This document shows positions 18,314 through 27,160 of a DNA stretch of 44,721 nt, one piece after another. The position numbers were made by a program, and so were the translations under genes. The DNA is from Hyphomicrobiales bacterium (lineage in GTDB: Bacteria > Pseudomonadota > Alphaproteobacteria > Rhizobiales > Xanthobacteraceae), in assembly GCA_017305515.1 (NCBI GenBank), contig JAFKKP010000307.1, positions 1 through 44,721 of the forward strand. Reading direction: 5' to 3'. The notes beneath the pieces were generated by a model. That model ran no database searches. It saw nothing but the letters and a program-made list of their open reading frames with translations, and was not told the DNA's origin. The first letter of the stretch is position 1. Each line of letters opens with the position of its first letter.

Positions 18314-18634
18314 TCAGGCTTGCCGCTCGGGCGTCGTGACCGAAAGCCCTTCGAGGTCTTCCGTCACCTTGATCTGGCACGACAGGCGCGAATTGGGGCG
18401 CACGTCGAATCCGAAATCGAGCATGTCTTCTTCCATTGGCGTCGGCGCGCCGACTTTCTCGCCCCACGGCTCATCGACATAGACATGACAGGTCGCGCAG
18501 GCGCAGGCGCCACCGCATTCGGCCTCGACGCCCGGAATGGCGTTGCGGATGGCAGCCTCCATCACCGTGGCTCCCGCCTCGACGTCGACGGTGCGCTTTT
18601 CGCCCTTGTGATCGGTGAAACTGATCTTGACCAT
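18314..18634 (-). CDS. 2Fe-2S ferredoxin, adrenodoxin type
   Basis: 106 residues from the ATG at 18634; longer upstream readings have no ferredoxin sequence. Cluster ligands are visible as ECGGACACATC (C-x5-C-x2-C) and a fourth Cys in RLSCQIKV, the adrenodoxin/putidaredoxin arrangement. The acidic stretch PMEEDMLDFGFDV next to the fold is typical of partner binding. It carries single electrons to a monooxygenase, an Fe-S assembly step or another acceptor in the cytoplasm. The acceptor is not in the window; the reductase at 16223-17251 could reduce it. It shares a bidirectional terminator with the DUF3551 gene. Confidence 0.93.
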   Translation of the reverse strand: MVKISFTDHKGEKRTVDVEAGATVMEAAIRNAIPGVEAECGGACACATCHVYVDEPWGEKVGAPTPMEEDMLDFGFDVRPNSRLSCQIKVTEDLEGLSVTTPERQA

Positions 18635-18734
18635 AATTCTCGTGCTGCCCGGAAAATAACGATGCAGTCCTATAACGGGTCGATCCGCAGGACGCCAGCG
18701 CCCGAAAGGCGAAGAAATACAGGGATTTTGAGGG

Positions 18735-19112
18735 TCAGGAACGCCGCAAAATGCCGTCGATTGCGCTTCGTGCCTCATCCACGGCATCGCGCAGCGCGCT
18801 CAGGGCTGTGGTCAGGTCGTGTTCCTCGCGCAGCGCGCCCTCGAAATGCAGGGCGGCCTCAGCGACCCGGAATGCACCGATCGCGCGCGCCGAACCCTTG
18901 AGCGTATGCGCCAGCCCTGCGGCATCGCCGGGAAGTTTTGCCAGCTTCTCGATCAGGTCGCGGCTCTGGGCCGCGAACAGCGAGAGCACTTCGCGCTCAA
19001 GACCCGGCTCTCCGAGCGTCATGCGTGAAAGATGTTGGAGATCGATCGGCGGGTCGTCGGGAACAAGCGGCGGCGAAGGCATCCAGTGAACCTGTTCCAG
19101 ATGGAGCGACAT
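18735..19112 (-). CDS. Lone histidine phosphotransfer (HPt) domain protein
   Basis: 125 residues. The motif GLAHTLKGSARAIGA places the phospho-accepting His in the usual HPt helix (H-x-L-K-G-S), with a four-helix bundle around it and a short N-terminal extension (MSLHLEQVHWMPSPPL). Such proteins relay phosphate between hybrid kinases and response regulators in the cytoplasm. No kinase or regulator gene lies nearby, so its partners are unknown. It is not ChpT-like, which has a different dimerisation and ATPase-like domain. It stands 100 bases upstream of the ferredoxin gene on the same strand and diverges from the coiled-coil gene. Confidence 0.88.
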   Translation of the reverse strand: MSLHLEQVHWMPSPPLVPDDPPIDLQHLSRMTLGEPGLEREVLSLFAAQSRDLIEKLAKLPGDAAGLAHTLKGSARAIGAFRVAEAALHFEGALREEHDLTTALSALRDAVDEARSAIDGILRRS

Positions 19113-19510
19113 GGTCGGACCCGAGTTCTAGCCGCTCCGGGCTTTCGGAACCGCGCTGAACGCGACCCAATCACAGGTCTGGTTAACGGAACGTAACGCG
19201 TACCTGCCGCCTTTTTGCCATCATTGAGGTTCGACGACGCCGCAACGTCTCCGAAAACACCCGTAAACGGCGATGGCTGCTTAATTTTTTGCGCGCGCCG
19301 ATTAACGATGATTAAAATGATCTTAACGCGCGGCGTATCATTCGCGCCGACAAGCCAATAGGATGTTTTCGGAAGTACGTGACAACCCGCTGGGCGAGCG
19401 GGTCTCTCACAATCGAACTGCTCACGAGTATTGGGGCTACATTCTCAAGCGCACCCGGCCATTTTTGCGGCGCTTGTTGGAATGCGTAACGGTAAGGGCG
19501 TACACGGCAC
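19113..19510. other. 398-base divergent intergenic region without a convincing gene
   Basis: It separates the HPt gene and the giant coiled-coil gene. It holds several TTAA motifs (19183, 19281, 19302, 19312, 19323) and the CtrA-type site given separately. A 74-codon frame starting at 19363 runs into the next gene out of frame and shows no recognisable protein features. No RNA gene was recognised. Confidence 0.6.
19312..19326. promoter_or_regulatory. CtrA-type binding site TTAA-N7-TTAA(C)
   Basis: TTAA at 19312-19315, seven bases, TTAA at 19323-19326, then C: a full match to the alphaproteobacterial CtrA consensus. A further TTAA at 19302 is six bases from the first. It lies 185 bases upstream of the coiled-coil start and 200 bases upstream of the HPt start, so either gene could be the target. 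Confidence 0.55.
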
Positions 19511-22500
19511 ATGGCAAAAAATCCAAAGATCAAGGATCCAACCGAAGTCGCAATGTCGGCTATCCAGGACGCACTGAGCGTCGATAAGCCGAAATCCGAT
19601 GGACGCCGCTCGTCGCTGCGCCGTGACACGTCAAGTCTTCCGCTCGATCTTCGCGCCGACGAGGACATTCAGCCCTCGCGCTTCGCACGCGCCGCCAACG
19701 ACGATCGCGAGGCGATCGGCGAAATGCTTCAGACCATCCAGAAGGGCCGCCCGCGCCGCAGCGCCTACACGGTTGCGTCGATCTTCGCGGGCCTCTGGAT
19801 TCTCGCCGGCGGTCTTCTCACCGTCATGTTCATGCCGGCGCTCGAAGCCATCGCCGGTCAGGACGGCGGCGGACTGGCCATCGCCGGCCTCGCTGCGCTT
19901 TTCCTCGCGCCGCTCATCCTTTTCTATTTCATGGCGATGCTCGCCTGGCGCGGCCAGGAACTGAGCCTGATCGCCCAATCGATGGCGCAGATGGCGCTGC
20001 GTTTCTCCGAACCGGAAAAACTCGCCGGCGATTCCATGGTGAGCGTCGGTCAGGCAATCCGCCGCGAAGTCGCCGCGATGGGCGACGGCGTCGAGCGTGC
20101 GATTGCGCGCGCCGGCGAACTCGAAGCACTCGTCTCCAACGAAGTCTCCTCGCTCGAGCGCGCCTACAGCGACAACGAAGTCCGCATCCGCGCCCTGCTC
20201 GACGACATCGCCGCCCAGCGCGAAAATCTCGCAGGCCAGGCCGAGCAGGTCCGTAACGCGCTGTCCGGCGTGCAGATCGATCTGCGTCAGGACATCTCGA
20301 CGATCAGCGATTCGATCGCAGGCCGCGTCGATGAAATTTCCAACAACATCAGCAACGCACTCGAAGAGCGCGCCGAGCACATCACCCGCTCGCTGACGAC
20401 CGCCGGCGACACCATGATCATCGCACTCGGCGAGCGCGGCGGCGACCTGCTGGATCGTCTCACCGAAGCCAGCAACCAGACCGCAACCGCCGTGCTCGAC
20501 GCCAGCGAAAATCTCACCGCGAGCCTCAACTTCAAGACCGGCCATGTGCATGAGGAATTCGCCGACCTCGCCGACCGCGTTCACGACATGCTCAACGAGC
20601 GGCTCGACCGCGCCGCCACCGATTTCGGCCAGCGTTCGGCCATCATCATCGATGAAATCGCCGCGCGCACCGAAAACGTCCACGGCACCATTCTGACGTC
20701 AGGCGACACGCTGCTTGCGCAGATCGATCTGCGCGCCGCCGATCTCGCCAGCAAGATTGAGTCTGCGGGCGATCAGCTGGCCGACCGCATTCTGGTGAGC
20801 GGCGACAAGGCCGCCGACTCGCTCGACGCCACCGTCAACACGCTGGTCGAGAAGGTCGTCAGTCAGACGGAAACCGCCCACGAGGCCCTCACCGGCCAGA
20901 TTCATACGTTTGAAGGCCTCATCAAGGAACAGGGCTCCGAACTCGCCGAACGCTTTGCGCGCGACAGCGGCACGCTGGGCGCGCTCATCACCCGCCATGT
21001 CGCCGAATTCGACCGCACCGTGAAAACCTACGGCGGCGAGATCGTCGAGCGCATGGGCGGCCACACCGAAACCCTCGCCGACAACCTGAAGAATTACGTC
21101 GATACGTTCGACAGCCGCGTCACCAATCACGGCGACGCCGTCAACGCCAGGCTCGATCAGCGCCTGACCGAATTCCACGCTGGTCTCGACAAGCGCGTCG
21201 AGACGCTCGACACCACGCTCGCGACCAAGGCCCTGGCACTCTCGGAAGCCATCGAGACGCGCAACACGCAGCTCGGCACGACCATGACCGCGCGCTTCCA
21301 GGAAATGCACGACAGCCTCGAAATCCGTTTCGGCGCCATCACGTCGGACATCGCCGCGCGCGTCGGACAGTTCGAGAGCCTGCTCGACACCCGCGTCGAT
21401 GCAGCCGCCGGCCGCGTCACCGCCAGCGGCCAGCACGCCGCCGACATCCTCGTGTCCCGCGCCGAGGAAATGTCGATGGGCATCAAGGCCAGCGCCGAAC
21501 AGGCCGAGCACATGCTCAACGCTGTCGGCACGCAGCTGAAGTCGATTGCAAACGATGTCTCGCGCACCGTCACCACCTCCACCGAGGTGCTGAACGCCGG
21601 CCTCACCGGCCGCGTCGAGGCAATCACCGAAGGCCTGCGCGACCAGACCGAGCGCCTGACGCAGATGATCGAAGGCCGCCGCGGCGTTCTGATCGAAGCC
21701 ATCGGCAGCAAGGCGGATGAAATCGCCAGCACCATCGGCAGCGCGACCGATTCCGCGCTGAAATCGATCGAGGGTCATGGCGGCGCATTCACCGTCGCGA
21801 TGATGGAAAACAGCGCCGACCTCGCCCGCCAGATCAACACTGCGAGCGAAGTCGCCATCGGCGCCGTCAACAAGTCGCTCAAGGAAATCGAGGAAAGCTC
21901 GAAGGCGGCGATCGAACAGTCGCGCCAGGTCGCGACCACGACCGTCAGCGAGTTGCAGGAAACCAGCAAGATCCTGCGCACCGACACGCTGGCGCTGTTC
22001 GAGCGTCTGCGCGAGGGCAACATCCTGCTTCAGGAAGTGCTCACCGGCGCCCACGAGAACCTCAATAATCTGGAACGCACGCTCGTCACCCGCGTGGCCG
22101 ACTTCGTCGCCACCATGACCGACGTGACCAACCGCAACGGCGCGTCGTCGCAGGCACTCGCCGAGCAGCTTGGTATCTTCAACAGCACCACGTCCGGCGC
22201 ACTCGACAGTCTTGGCTCTTTGGCCGTGCAGTTCGACAGCCACGGCCGGGCGCTCGCGGAAGCCGCGCAGCTCATCGACACCAGCAACGCCAGCACGGCG
22301 GAATCCGTCGCGCAGCGCAATACCCAGCTTGAATCGCTCATCAACACCATCGATCTACGCACGCTCGACATGGACGAGCGGCTGCATCGCTTCACCACCC
22401 TGCTCGACCAGTCGCTGGATGCCGCCGAAACGCGCGCCCGCGACATCGCGCAGGTCGTGGCCGAAACCGCAGGCGAAAGTTCCGCCTCCGTCAGCCGCCA

Positions 22501-23443
22501 GTTCGAGGCCGTTCGCCTGGCTGTCGAAGACGAGCGCCGCCAGACCATCGAGGCGATGTCCGAAGTCTACGATCAGGGCACGCGCGACGCTGACATCATG
22601 TTCCGCCAGTCGGCCGACAAATTCGCGTCCATCGTTCACAGCATGAAGCAGATGGCCAGCGAACTGCACACCGAACTGGAATCGACCCGTGCAGAGTTGC
22701 GCAAGGGCGTTCTCGACATGCCGCAGGAGGCTGCCGAGAGCACCGCGCAGATGCGCAAGGTGATCGTCGATCAGATCGAGGCGCTCGCCGAATTGAACCG
22801 CATCGTGGCGCGTCACGGCCGCGGTCTCGACGTCTCGACCGCAACCGCGCGCGTGCGCGAGGAAGAGCCGGTCATGGCGACCGCAGGCGCGCGTCAGGAC
22901 GCACGCCCTGCTCCGCGCGCTCCGCGCGAAAGCGGCACCAATTTGCCGCCGCCGGATTTCGGACCTGCTCCCGGTCCGCGCCGCACCGACGCGCCTCCGG
23001 TCGCGCCGAACAGCGACGATCGCGACGGATGGCTGTCGAACCTCTTGACCCGCGCCGAAGGCGACAACGAACCGCCACGCGGACGCGGCCCCCGCGCGCC
23101 ATCCGGCAATCCGCTGGAATCGCTGGCGCTCGACATCACGCGTCTCGTCGATCGCGATCTCGCCTCTGAAATGTGGGAACGCTATCAGCGCGGGGAACGC
23201 AAGGCCTTCACCAAGCGTCTCTACACCCCGCAGGGCCAGAAGGCCTTCGAGGAAGTCGCCCGCAAGTACCGCGCCGAGCGCAACTTCAAGGCCACGGTCG
23301 ACCGCTATATCAACGAGTTCGAGAAGCTGCTGGATGACGTGTCGCGTGATGAGCGCGGACCCTCGGCGCTTCGCAACCAGTTGATGTCGGAAACCGGCCT
23401 CGTCTACACGCTGCTGGCGCATGCGGCAGGACGGCTCGGCTAA
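19511..23443 (+). CDS. Giant membrane-anchored coiled-coil protein, GPR/RgsE-like (polar growth) candidate
   Basis: 1310 residues. Residues 1-80 are a charged cytoplasmic head. Two hydrophobic helices follow (about 85-108, VASIFAGLWILAGGLLTVMF, and about 120-145), making a membrane hairpin. Residues 150-1090 are one long run of amphipathic helix with loosely repeated Ala-Asp-Glu-rich units, the type annotated as apolipoprotein A1/A4/E-like. Then comes a Pro/Arg linker, and the last 120 residues form a conserved domain (LVDRDLASEMWERYQRGERK, then LMSETGLVYTLLAHAAGRLG). Architecture and C-terminus resemble the Rhizobiales growth-pole ring protein GPR of Agrobacterium and RgsE of Sinorhizobium, though those are longer. 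A structural role at the cell pole is inferred. A terminator follows 27 bases after the stop. Confidence 0.75.
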   Translation: MAKNPKIKDPTEVAMSAIQDALSVDKPKSDGRRSSLRRDTSSLPLDLRADEDIQPSRFARAANDDREAIGEMLQTIQKGRPRRSAYTVASIFAGLWILAGGLLTVMFMPALEAIAGQDGGGLAIAGLAALFLAPLILFYFMAMLAWRGQELSLIAQSMAQMALRFSEPEKLAGDSMVSVGQAIRREVAAMGDGVERAIARAGELEALVSNEVSSLERAYSDNEVRIRALLDDIAAQRENLAGQAEQVRNALSGVQIDLRQDISTISDSIAGRVDEISNNISNALEERAEHITRSLTTAGDTMIIALGERGGDLLDRLTEASNQTATAVLDASENLTASLNFKTGHVHEEFADLADRVHDMLNERLDRAATDFGQRSAIIIDEIAARTENVHGTILTSGDTLLAQIDLRAADLASKIESAGDQLADRILVSGDKAADSLDATVNTLVEKVVSQTETAHEALTGQIHTFEGLIKEQGSELAERFARDSGTLGALITRHVAEFDRTVKTYGGEIVERMGGHTETLADNLKNYVDTFDSRVTNHGDAVNARLDQRLTEFHAGLDKRVETLDTTLATKALALSEAIETRNTQLGTTMTARFQEMHDSLEIRFGAITSDIAARVGQFESLLDTRVDAAAGRVTASGQHAADILVSRAEEMSMGIKASAEQAEHMLNAVGTQLKSIANDVSRTVTTSTEVLNAGLTGRVEAITEGLRDQTERLTQMIEGRRGVLIEAIGSKADEIASTIGSATDSALKSIEGHGGAFTVAMMENSADLARQINTASEVAIGAVNKSLKEIEESSKAAIEQSRQVATTTVSELQETSKILRTDTLALFERLREGNILLQEVLTGAHENLNNLERTLVTRVADFVATMTDVTNRNGASSQALAEQLGIFNSTTSGALDSLGSLAVQFDSHGRALAEAAQLIDTSNASTAESVAQRNTQLESLINTIDLRTLDMDERLHRFTTLLDQSLDAAETRARDIAQVVAETAGESSASVSRQFEAVRLAVEDERRQTIEAMSEVYDQGTRDADIMFRQSADKFASIVHSMKQMASELHTELESTRAELRKGVLDMPQEAAESTAQMRKVIVDQIEALAELNRIVARHGRGLDVSTATARVREEEPVMATAGARQDARPAPRAPRESGTNLPPPDFGPAPGPRRTDAPPVAPNSDDRDGWLSNLLTRAEGDNEPPRGRGPRAPSGNPLESLALDITRLVDRDLASEMWERYQRGERKAFTKRLYTPQGQKAFEEVARKYRAERNFKATVDRYINEFEKLLDDVSRDERGPSALRNQLMSETGLVYTLLAHAAGRLG

Positions 23444-23470
23444 CGCCACACGCAATGTCGAACGAAAAAA

Positions 23471-23494
23471 CGGAGGCGAAAGCCTCCGTTTTTT
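23471..23494 (+). terminator. Rho-independent terminator of the coiled-coil gene
   Basis: CGGAGGC (23471-23477), loop GAAA, GCCTCCG (23482-23488), then TTTTTT. The stem is preceded by AAAAAA, so it could also act on the minus strand. The GAAA tetraloop gives a stable hairpin. Confidence 0.92.
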
Positions 23495-23516
23495 ATTTTG
23501 ATCGCCTTCCACCGAC

Positions 23517-23605
23517 TGTCATCACCGGGCTTGACCCGGTGATCCCGAATAACAAGGCACGGTGACCGACCTATCGAGATGGCCGGAACAAGTCCGGCCA
23601 TGACA
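23517..23605. repeat. Composite palindromic element, copy 1 (TGTCAT ... ATGACA)
   Basis: The outer arms TGTCAT and ATGACA enclose two hairpins, CACCGGG-CTTGA-CCCGGTG on the left and ATGGCCGGA-ACAAG-TCCGGCCAT on the right. The left half matches the element at 41361-41433 except at a single base over about 30 bases. It sits between the coiled-coil terminator and the 3' end of nudK. Confidence 0.8.
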
Positions 23606-23612
23606 ATGGCTA

Positions 23613-24194
23613 TTACATTGACCGGAACAAATTCAGCGCCGCATATTGCAGCAAAATGAGCGTCTTGGCGTCGCGAATGTCCCCGCGCGACAACATCGCC
23701 ATCGCCTCGGTGAAAGGCAGTTCAAGGATTTCGATGTCCTCGCCCTCGTGGTGAAGACCGCCTCCTCCGCTCACACGATCCGAAGGCGAATAGCGCGCGG
23801 CGAACAGATAGAGCTTCTCAGTGACGGAACCGGGGCTCATATAGGCCTCGAACACACGCTGCACGTCTTGAACACGATAGCCGGTCTCCTCCTCGATCTC
23901 GCGGCGGATGCCGTCCTCCGGCGTCGCGTCTTCGAGCTTGCCGGCAGGCACTTCGGTCAGTTCGCCTACCTCGCCATGATAGAAGGCCGGAAAGCGGAAC
24001 TGGCGGATCAGGATGATTGTCTGGCGATCGGGATCGTAGAGCAGCACGGCAATGCCGTCGCCGCGATCGTAGGTCTCGCGAATCTGAGGCTGCCATGAGC
24101 CGTCACGGCGCTTGAAATCGTAGGACGTTCGCTTGAGAAGCGACCAGCCCTGATGGAGGACATCGACAGCCTTGATGCGGACGCGGTCATTCAT
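23613..24194 (-). CDS. nudK: NUDIX hydrolase, NudK (GDP-mannose pyrophosphatase) type
   Basis: 193 residues, the usual NudK length. The Nudix box runs from GKLEDATPEDG into IRREIEEETGYR, with the metal-binding REIEEETG complete. The N-terminal part (VLHQGWSLLKRTSYDFKRRD, YDRGDGIAVLLYDP, IILIRQFRFP) follows the NudK/YffH pattern rather than the ADP-ribose-specific NudF one. The enzyme would hydrolyse GDP-mannose or another nucleotide sugar to GMP and sugar phosphate in the cytoplasm. It begins 18 bases after mlaD ends and is probably the last gene of mlaE-mlaF-mlaD-nudK. A link to lipid transport is not obvious. Confidence 0.85.
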   Translation of the reverse strand: MNDRVRIKAVDVLHQGWSLLKRTSYDFKRRDGSWQPQIRETYDRGDGIAVLLYDPDRQTIILIRQFRFPAFYHGEVGELTEVPAGKLEDATPEDGIRREIEEETGYRVQDVQRVFEAYMSPGSVTEKLYLFAARYSPSDRVSGGGGLHHEGEDIEILELPFTEAMAMLSRGDIRDAKTLILLQYAALNLFRSM

Positions 24195-24212
24195 GCGGCC
24201 ATCCAGCCGCGA

Positions 24213-25031
24213 TCAGCGTTGCTTTGCTCTGGCGTCGCTCGGATTCGACAGAGCCGCCGGCTTCTGGTCGCCGCCGCTTGAGCCGAACAGTACACGCGTC
24301 GGGTTGCGGTCGAAATTGTTCACCGCGCGGCTGACGTCGGCGAGCGTGCGGCGCGCGTCGATAATCAGGCCGGCCGACCGCTTGTCGAGATTTTCGGCGA
24401 GTTCCCGGAACGACTTCGCCGCGCCCGTCAGTTCGCCTTCCTTGCCCATCAGCCCGTCGACGCCGGCCATGATGCTGTCGATGCGCGTGGCGTTGCTGGC
24501 GAGACTCTTCGAGAAAACCTGAATGTTGGCCATGCTCTCATGCAGAGCTTCCTGGTTTTCGGTGACGAGCTTGTTGACGTTCTGGATCACGCCACGCACC
24601 GCCTCGCCGATGTCCTGAATGGAGTTCGGATCGGCCGTGAGCGTCGGCACGCCGTCTTCGGCGACCGGCACGCCGCCGGCCTCGACTGAACCGCCCTTGA
24701 GGGATACCGACGACACGCCCGTGAGACCTGCGAATTCGAGGCCGACCAGCGAGTCCTTTCGGATCGGCGCATTCTTGTCGACCGAGGTAATGACGACGAC
24801 GCGCTTGGGGTCGTCGAGCTTGATCGAGGTGACTTCGCCGATCTTGATGCCGTTGAAATTGACATTGCCGCCGGTGCGCAGGCCTGAGGCCGCGCCCTCG
24901 AACACAATTCTCAAAGGCGTGCGTGCAGCCGCAGCGCCGAGGTTCTGGAACCAGAACACAAATCCAAAGGCCGCGGCGATCACCGCCAGCGTGAACGCCC
25001 CGATCAGGACGTAATTTGCCTTTGTTTCCAT
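24213..25031 (-). CDS. mlaD: MlaD-like MCE-domain lipid-transport substrate-binding protein
   Basis: 272 residues. One N-terminal anchor helix (NYVLIGAFTLAVIAAAFGFV) precedes an MCE domain at about residues 40-115, with SGLRTGGNVNFNGIKIGEVT and LVGLEFAGLTGVSSVSLKGG. A long helical C-terminus follows (residues 130-240) and then a low-complexity tail. MlaD proteins form hexameric rings in the periplasm, anchored to the MlaE permease, and pass phospholipids between the outer and inner membranes. It is the third gene after mlaE and mlaF, 49 bases from mlaF. The tail is longer than in E. coli MlaD (183 residues), as in other alphaproteobacterial versions. Confidence 0.92.
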   Translation of the reverse strand: METKANYVLIGAFTLAVIAAAFGFVFWFQNLGAAAARTPLRIVFEGAASGLRTGGNVNFNGIKIGEVTSIKLDDPKRVVVITSVDKNAPIRKDSLVGLEFAGLTGVSSVSLKGGSVEAGGVPVAEDGVPTLTADPNSIQDIGEAVRGVIQNVNKLVTENQEALHESMANIQVFSKSLASNATRIDSIMAGVDGLMGKEGELTGAAKSFRELAENLDKRSAGLIIDARRTLADVSRAVNNFDRNPTRVLFGSSGGDQKPAALSNPSDARAKQR

Positions 25032-25080
25032 AGACTTAGCTCCAACTCAAAAACGCAACGAAATACTCAAACACCGATGA

Positions 25081-25854
25081 CTATCGCCCGAAAGTCAACG
25101 ATGCCCGCTTGCCGTGGAAGTAGGCCTGCAACCACGGATGCTGCGAGGCCATCATGTCGTTCAACGTGCCTACCAAGAGAACCTTTCGATCCCCTAACAC
25201 TGCGATGCGGTTGCAGGCCGTTTTAAGGCTGTCGAGGTCATGGGTTACCATGAAAACGGTCAGTCCCAAAGTTCGCTGAAGGGTCATCACGAGCTGGTCG
25301 AACTCGCCGGCGCTGATCGGATCGAGGCCCGATGTCGGCTCGTCGAGGAACACGATTTCAGGGTCGAGCGCGAGCGCACGCGCCAGCGCCACGCGCTTGA
25401 TCATGCCGCCCGACAGTTCGGAGGGGAAGCGATCGGCGACTTCCGGCTTGAGACCGACCATCGCGAGCTTGGCGATGGCGATCTCGTCCAAGAGCCGCTC
25501 CGACACGTCCATGAATTCGCGCACCGGAAACTGGATGTTCTGACGCACGTTGAGCGAGGAGAACAATGCGCCGTGCTGAAACAGAACGCCCCAGCGCCGC
25601 TCGACCGCACGGCGCTGATCCTCGTTGCAGGAATCCATGTCGACGCCGAACACTTCGATGTTGCCGCTCATCTTCGGCATCAGGCCGATGATGGTGCGCG
25701 TCAGCACCGATTTGCCCGCACCCGATGCGCCGACGAAGCCCAGAATCTCGCCGCGCCGCACGTCCAGATCGAGATGATTCAAAATCAGATTGTCGCCGAA
25801 GCCCACGGTGAGATCGCGCACCCGGATGATCGCGTTGCCGGTGAACGGTGCCAT
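25081..25854 (-). CDS. mlaF: MlaF-like ABC transporter ATPase (phospholipid transport)
   Basis: 257 residues from the ATG at 25854, seven bases downstream of the mlaE stop; the 16 further residues readable upstream lie inside mlaE. Walker A is GASGAGKSVLTRTIIG, the signature ELSGGMIKRVALARALA, Walker B EIVFLDEPTSGLDPIS, and the H-loop VTHDL. The LSGGM-x-KR variant is typical of MlaF rather than of general ABC ATPases. It powers the MlaE permease from the cytoplasmic face. It is co-transcribed with mlaE and mlaD. Confidence 0.94.
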   Translation of the reverse strand: MAPFTGNAIIRVRDLTVGFGDNLILNHLDLDVRRGEILGFVGASGAGKSVLTRTIIGLMPKMSGNIEVFGVDMDSCNEDQRRAVERRWGVLFQHGALFSSLNVRQNIQFPVREFMDVSERLLDEIAIAKLAMVGLKPEVADRFPSELSGGMIKRVALARALALDPEIVFLDEPTSGLDPISAGEFDQLVMTLQRTLGLTVFMVTHDLDSLKTACNRIAVLGDRKVLLVGTLNDMMASQHPWLQAYFHGKRASLTFGR

Positions 25855-25861
25855 TATTTCC

Positions 25862-27067
25862 TCAGATATTGATCGCCGCGAAGAAGATCGCGAACAGGCC
25901 ATCCATGACGATGACCAGAAAGATCGATTTCACCACCGACGCCGTGGTGTGCTGGCCGAGCGATTCCGCGCTGCCCTTCACCGCCGAGCCCTCGACGCAT
26001 GCGACGACGCCGATCACCAGCGCCATCACCGGAGCCTTCACCATGCCGACGACAAAATGCTGGATCGAGATCGCCTCGCGCAGACGTTGCAAGAAGGCAT
26101 CCGGCAGCACGCCGCCATAACCCCATGCGACGAGACCGCCGCCATAGAGCGCAGCCATCGCGCCCAAGAACGACAGAATCGGCATCGCAATGACGAGCGC
26201 CATCACGCGCGGCAGGATCAGAACTTCAGTCGGATCGAAGCCCATGGTGCGCAACGCGTCCACTTCCTCGCGCATCCGCATCGAGCCGAGTTCGGCGGTG
26301 TAGGCGCTGCCGGTGCGGCCTGCGACCATGATCGCCACCAGGAGCACGCCCAGTTCGCGCAGCACCAGCACGCCGAGCATGTCCACGACGAACACGTCCG
26401 CGCCGAATTTGCGGAAATGGAAGATGCCCTGCTGGGCGATGATGCAGCCGATCAGGAACGTGATCAGCAGAATGATCGGCACCGCGCGCCAGCACACCTG
26501 CTCGAGCTGATGGATCAGCGATGTCAGGCGGAAGCTCGACGGGTGGCGCGCCACGCGCCCCGCCGCATTGAGGATCGAGCCGGTCATCGCCAACAGCGAA
26601 AGCAGCGTCTTGGCGACATCGACGACGCTGCGGCCGACGGATTCGAGCATCGTCGTCAGCGTCGCCGGTTCCTTCGGCGTCTTCACGCCTTCCTTCACCC
26701 GGCTGACTTCTTCCACGAGGCTTGCGTAATTCGGCGAAAGCCCGGCGATGCGCGGCGTGACGCCGGCACAAGTGAGATTGCGGCGCATGCGCTCGATCAG
26801 CCACGCGCCAAAGGTGTCGAGGCTGACCACCTGCGACACGTCGATGATGATGCCTTGATTGGTGGCGTTGTCCTTCTCGGTGCGCTCGACGATCTTTTCC
26901 AGGCTGGGCGCATGATGCACGGTCCATTCGCCTGTCGCCCGCAGCGCCAGAATCGAACCCATCGCGACCTGTTCCAAATTGGGATTGCCGTCTAGGACAA
27001 GCTCTTGCAACACCGGCTCCTGAAACGAATCTTCGCGCACGCGGCGGGACAATCTAACACGAAGCAC
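25862..27067 (-). CDS. mlaE: MlaE-like permease with fused N-terminal STAS domain
   Basis: 401 residues from a GTG at 27067, which has AGG four bases upstream; a shorter start at 26962 (MGSILALRATGEW) is possible. Residues about 35-110 form a STAS domain (IIIDVSQVVSLDTFGAWLIE), the part supplied by separate MlaB in E. coli. Residues 150-401 are the permease, with the family motifs VAGRTGSAYTAELGSMRMRE and LPRVMALVIAMPIL and five to six membrane helices. With MlaF and MlaD it forms the inner-membrane lipid transporter. No mlaC or mlaA gene is in the window. It diverges from the epimerase gene. Confidence 0.9.
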   Translation of the reverse strand: MLRVRLSRRVREDSFQEPVLQELVLDGNPNLEQVAMGSILALRATGEWTVHHAPSLEKIVERTEKDNATNQGIIIDVSQVVSLDTFGAWLIERMRRNLTCAGVTPRIAGLSPNYASLVEEVSRVKEGVKTPKEPATLTTMLESVGRSVVDVAKTLLSLLAMTGSILNAAGRVARHPSSFRLTSLIHQLEQVCWRAVPIILLITFLIGCIIAQQGIFHFRKFGADVFVVDMLGVLVLRELGVLLVAIMVAGRTGSAYTAELGSMRMREEVDALRTMGFDPTEVLILPRVMALVIAMPILSFLGAMAALYGGGLVAWGYGGVLPDAFLQRLREAISIQHFVVGMVKAPVMALVIGVVACVEGSAVKGSAESLGQHTTASVVKSIFLVIVMDGLFAIFFAAINI

Positions 27068-27160
27068 CTGACCTGTACGGGAATGTCCCTAAGAGCCATA
27101 ATTGGCCCATTCCGGCAACCCTGTCTTACGTCCTTGCCCAATCAGGCCCAGTCGCACCCA

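Noticed and set aside
19363-19587. Possible leader ORF upstream of the coiled-coil gene
   Set aside because: Overlaps the next gene out of frame, has no good ribosome site, and its translation resembles no protein type.
20699-22243. 514-codon minus-strand frame inside the coiled-coil gene
   Set aside because: Antisense of a repetitive GC-rich gene; the translation shows no domain and no ribosome site.
20100-22700. Repeated DNA pattern in the coiled-coil gene, considered as tandem repeat or CRISPR-like
   Set aside because: The periodicity is at protein level (amphipathic helix units) with diverged DNA; there are no identical repeats or spacers.
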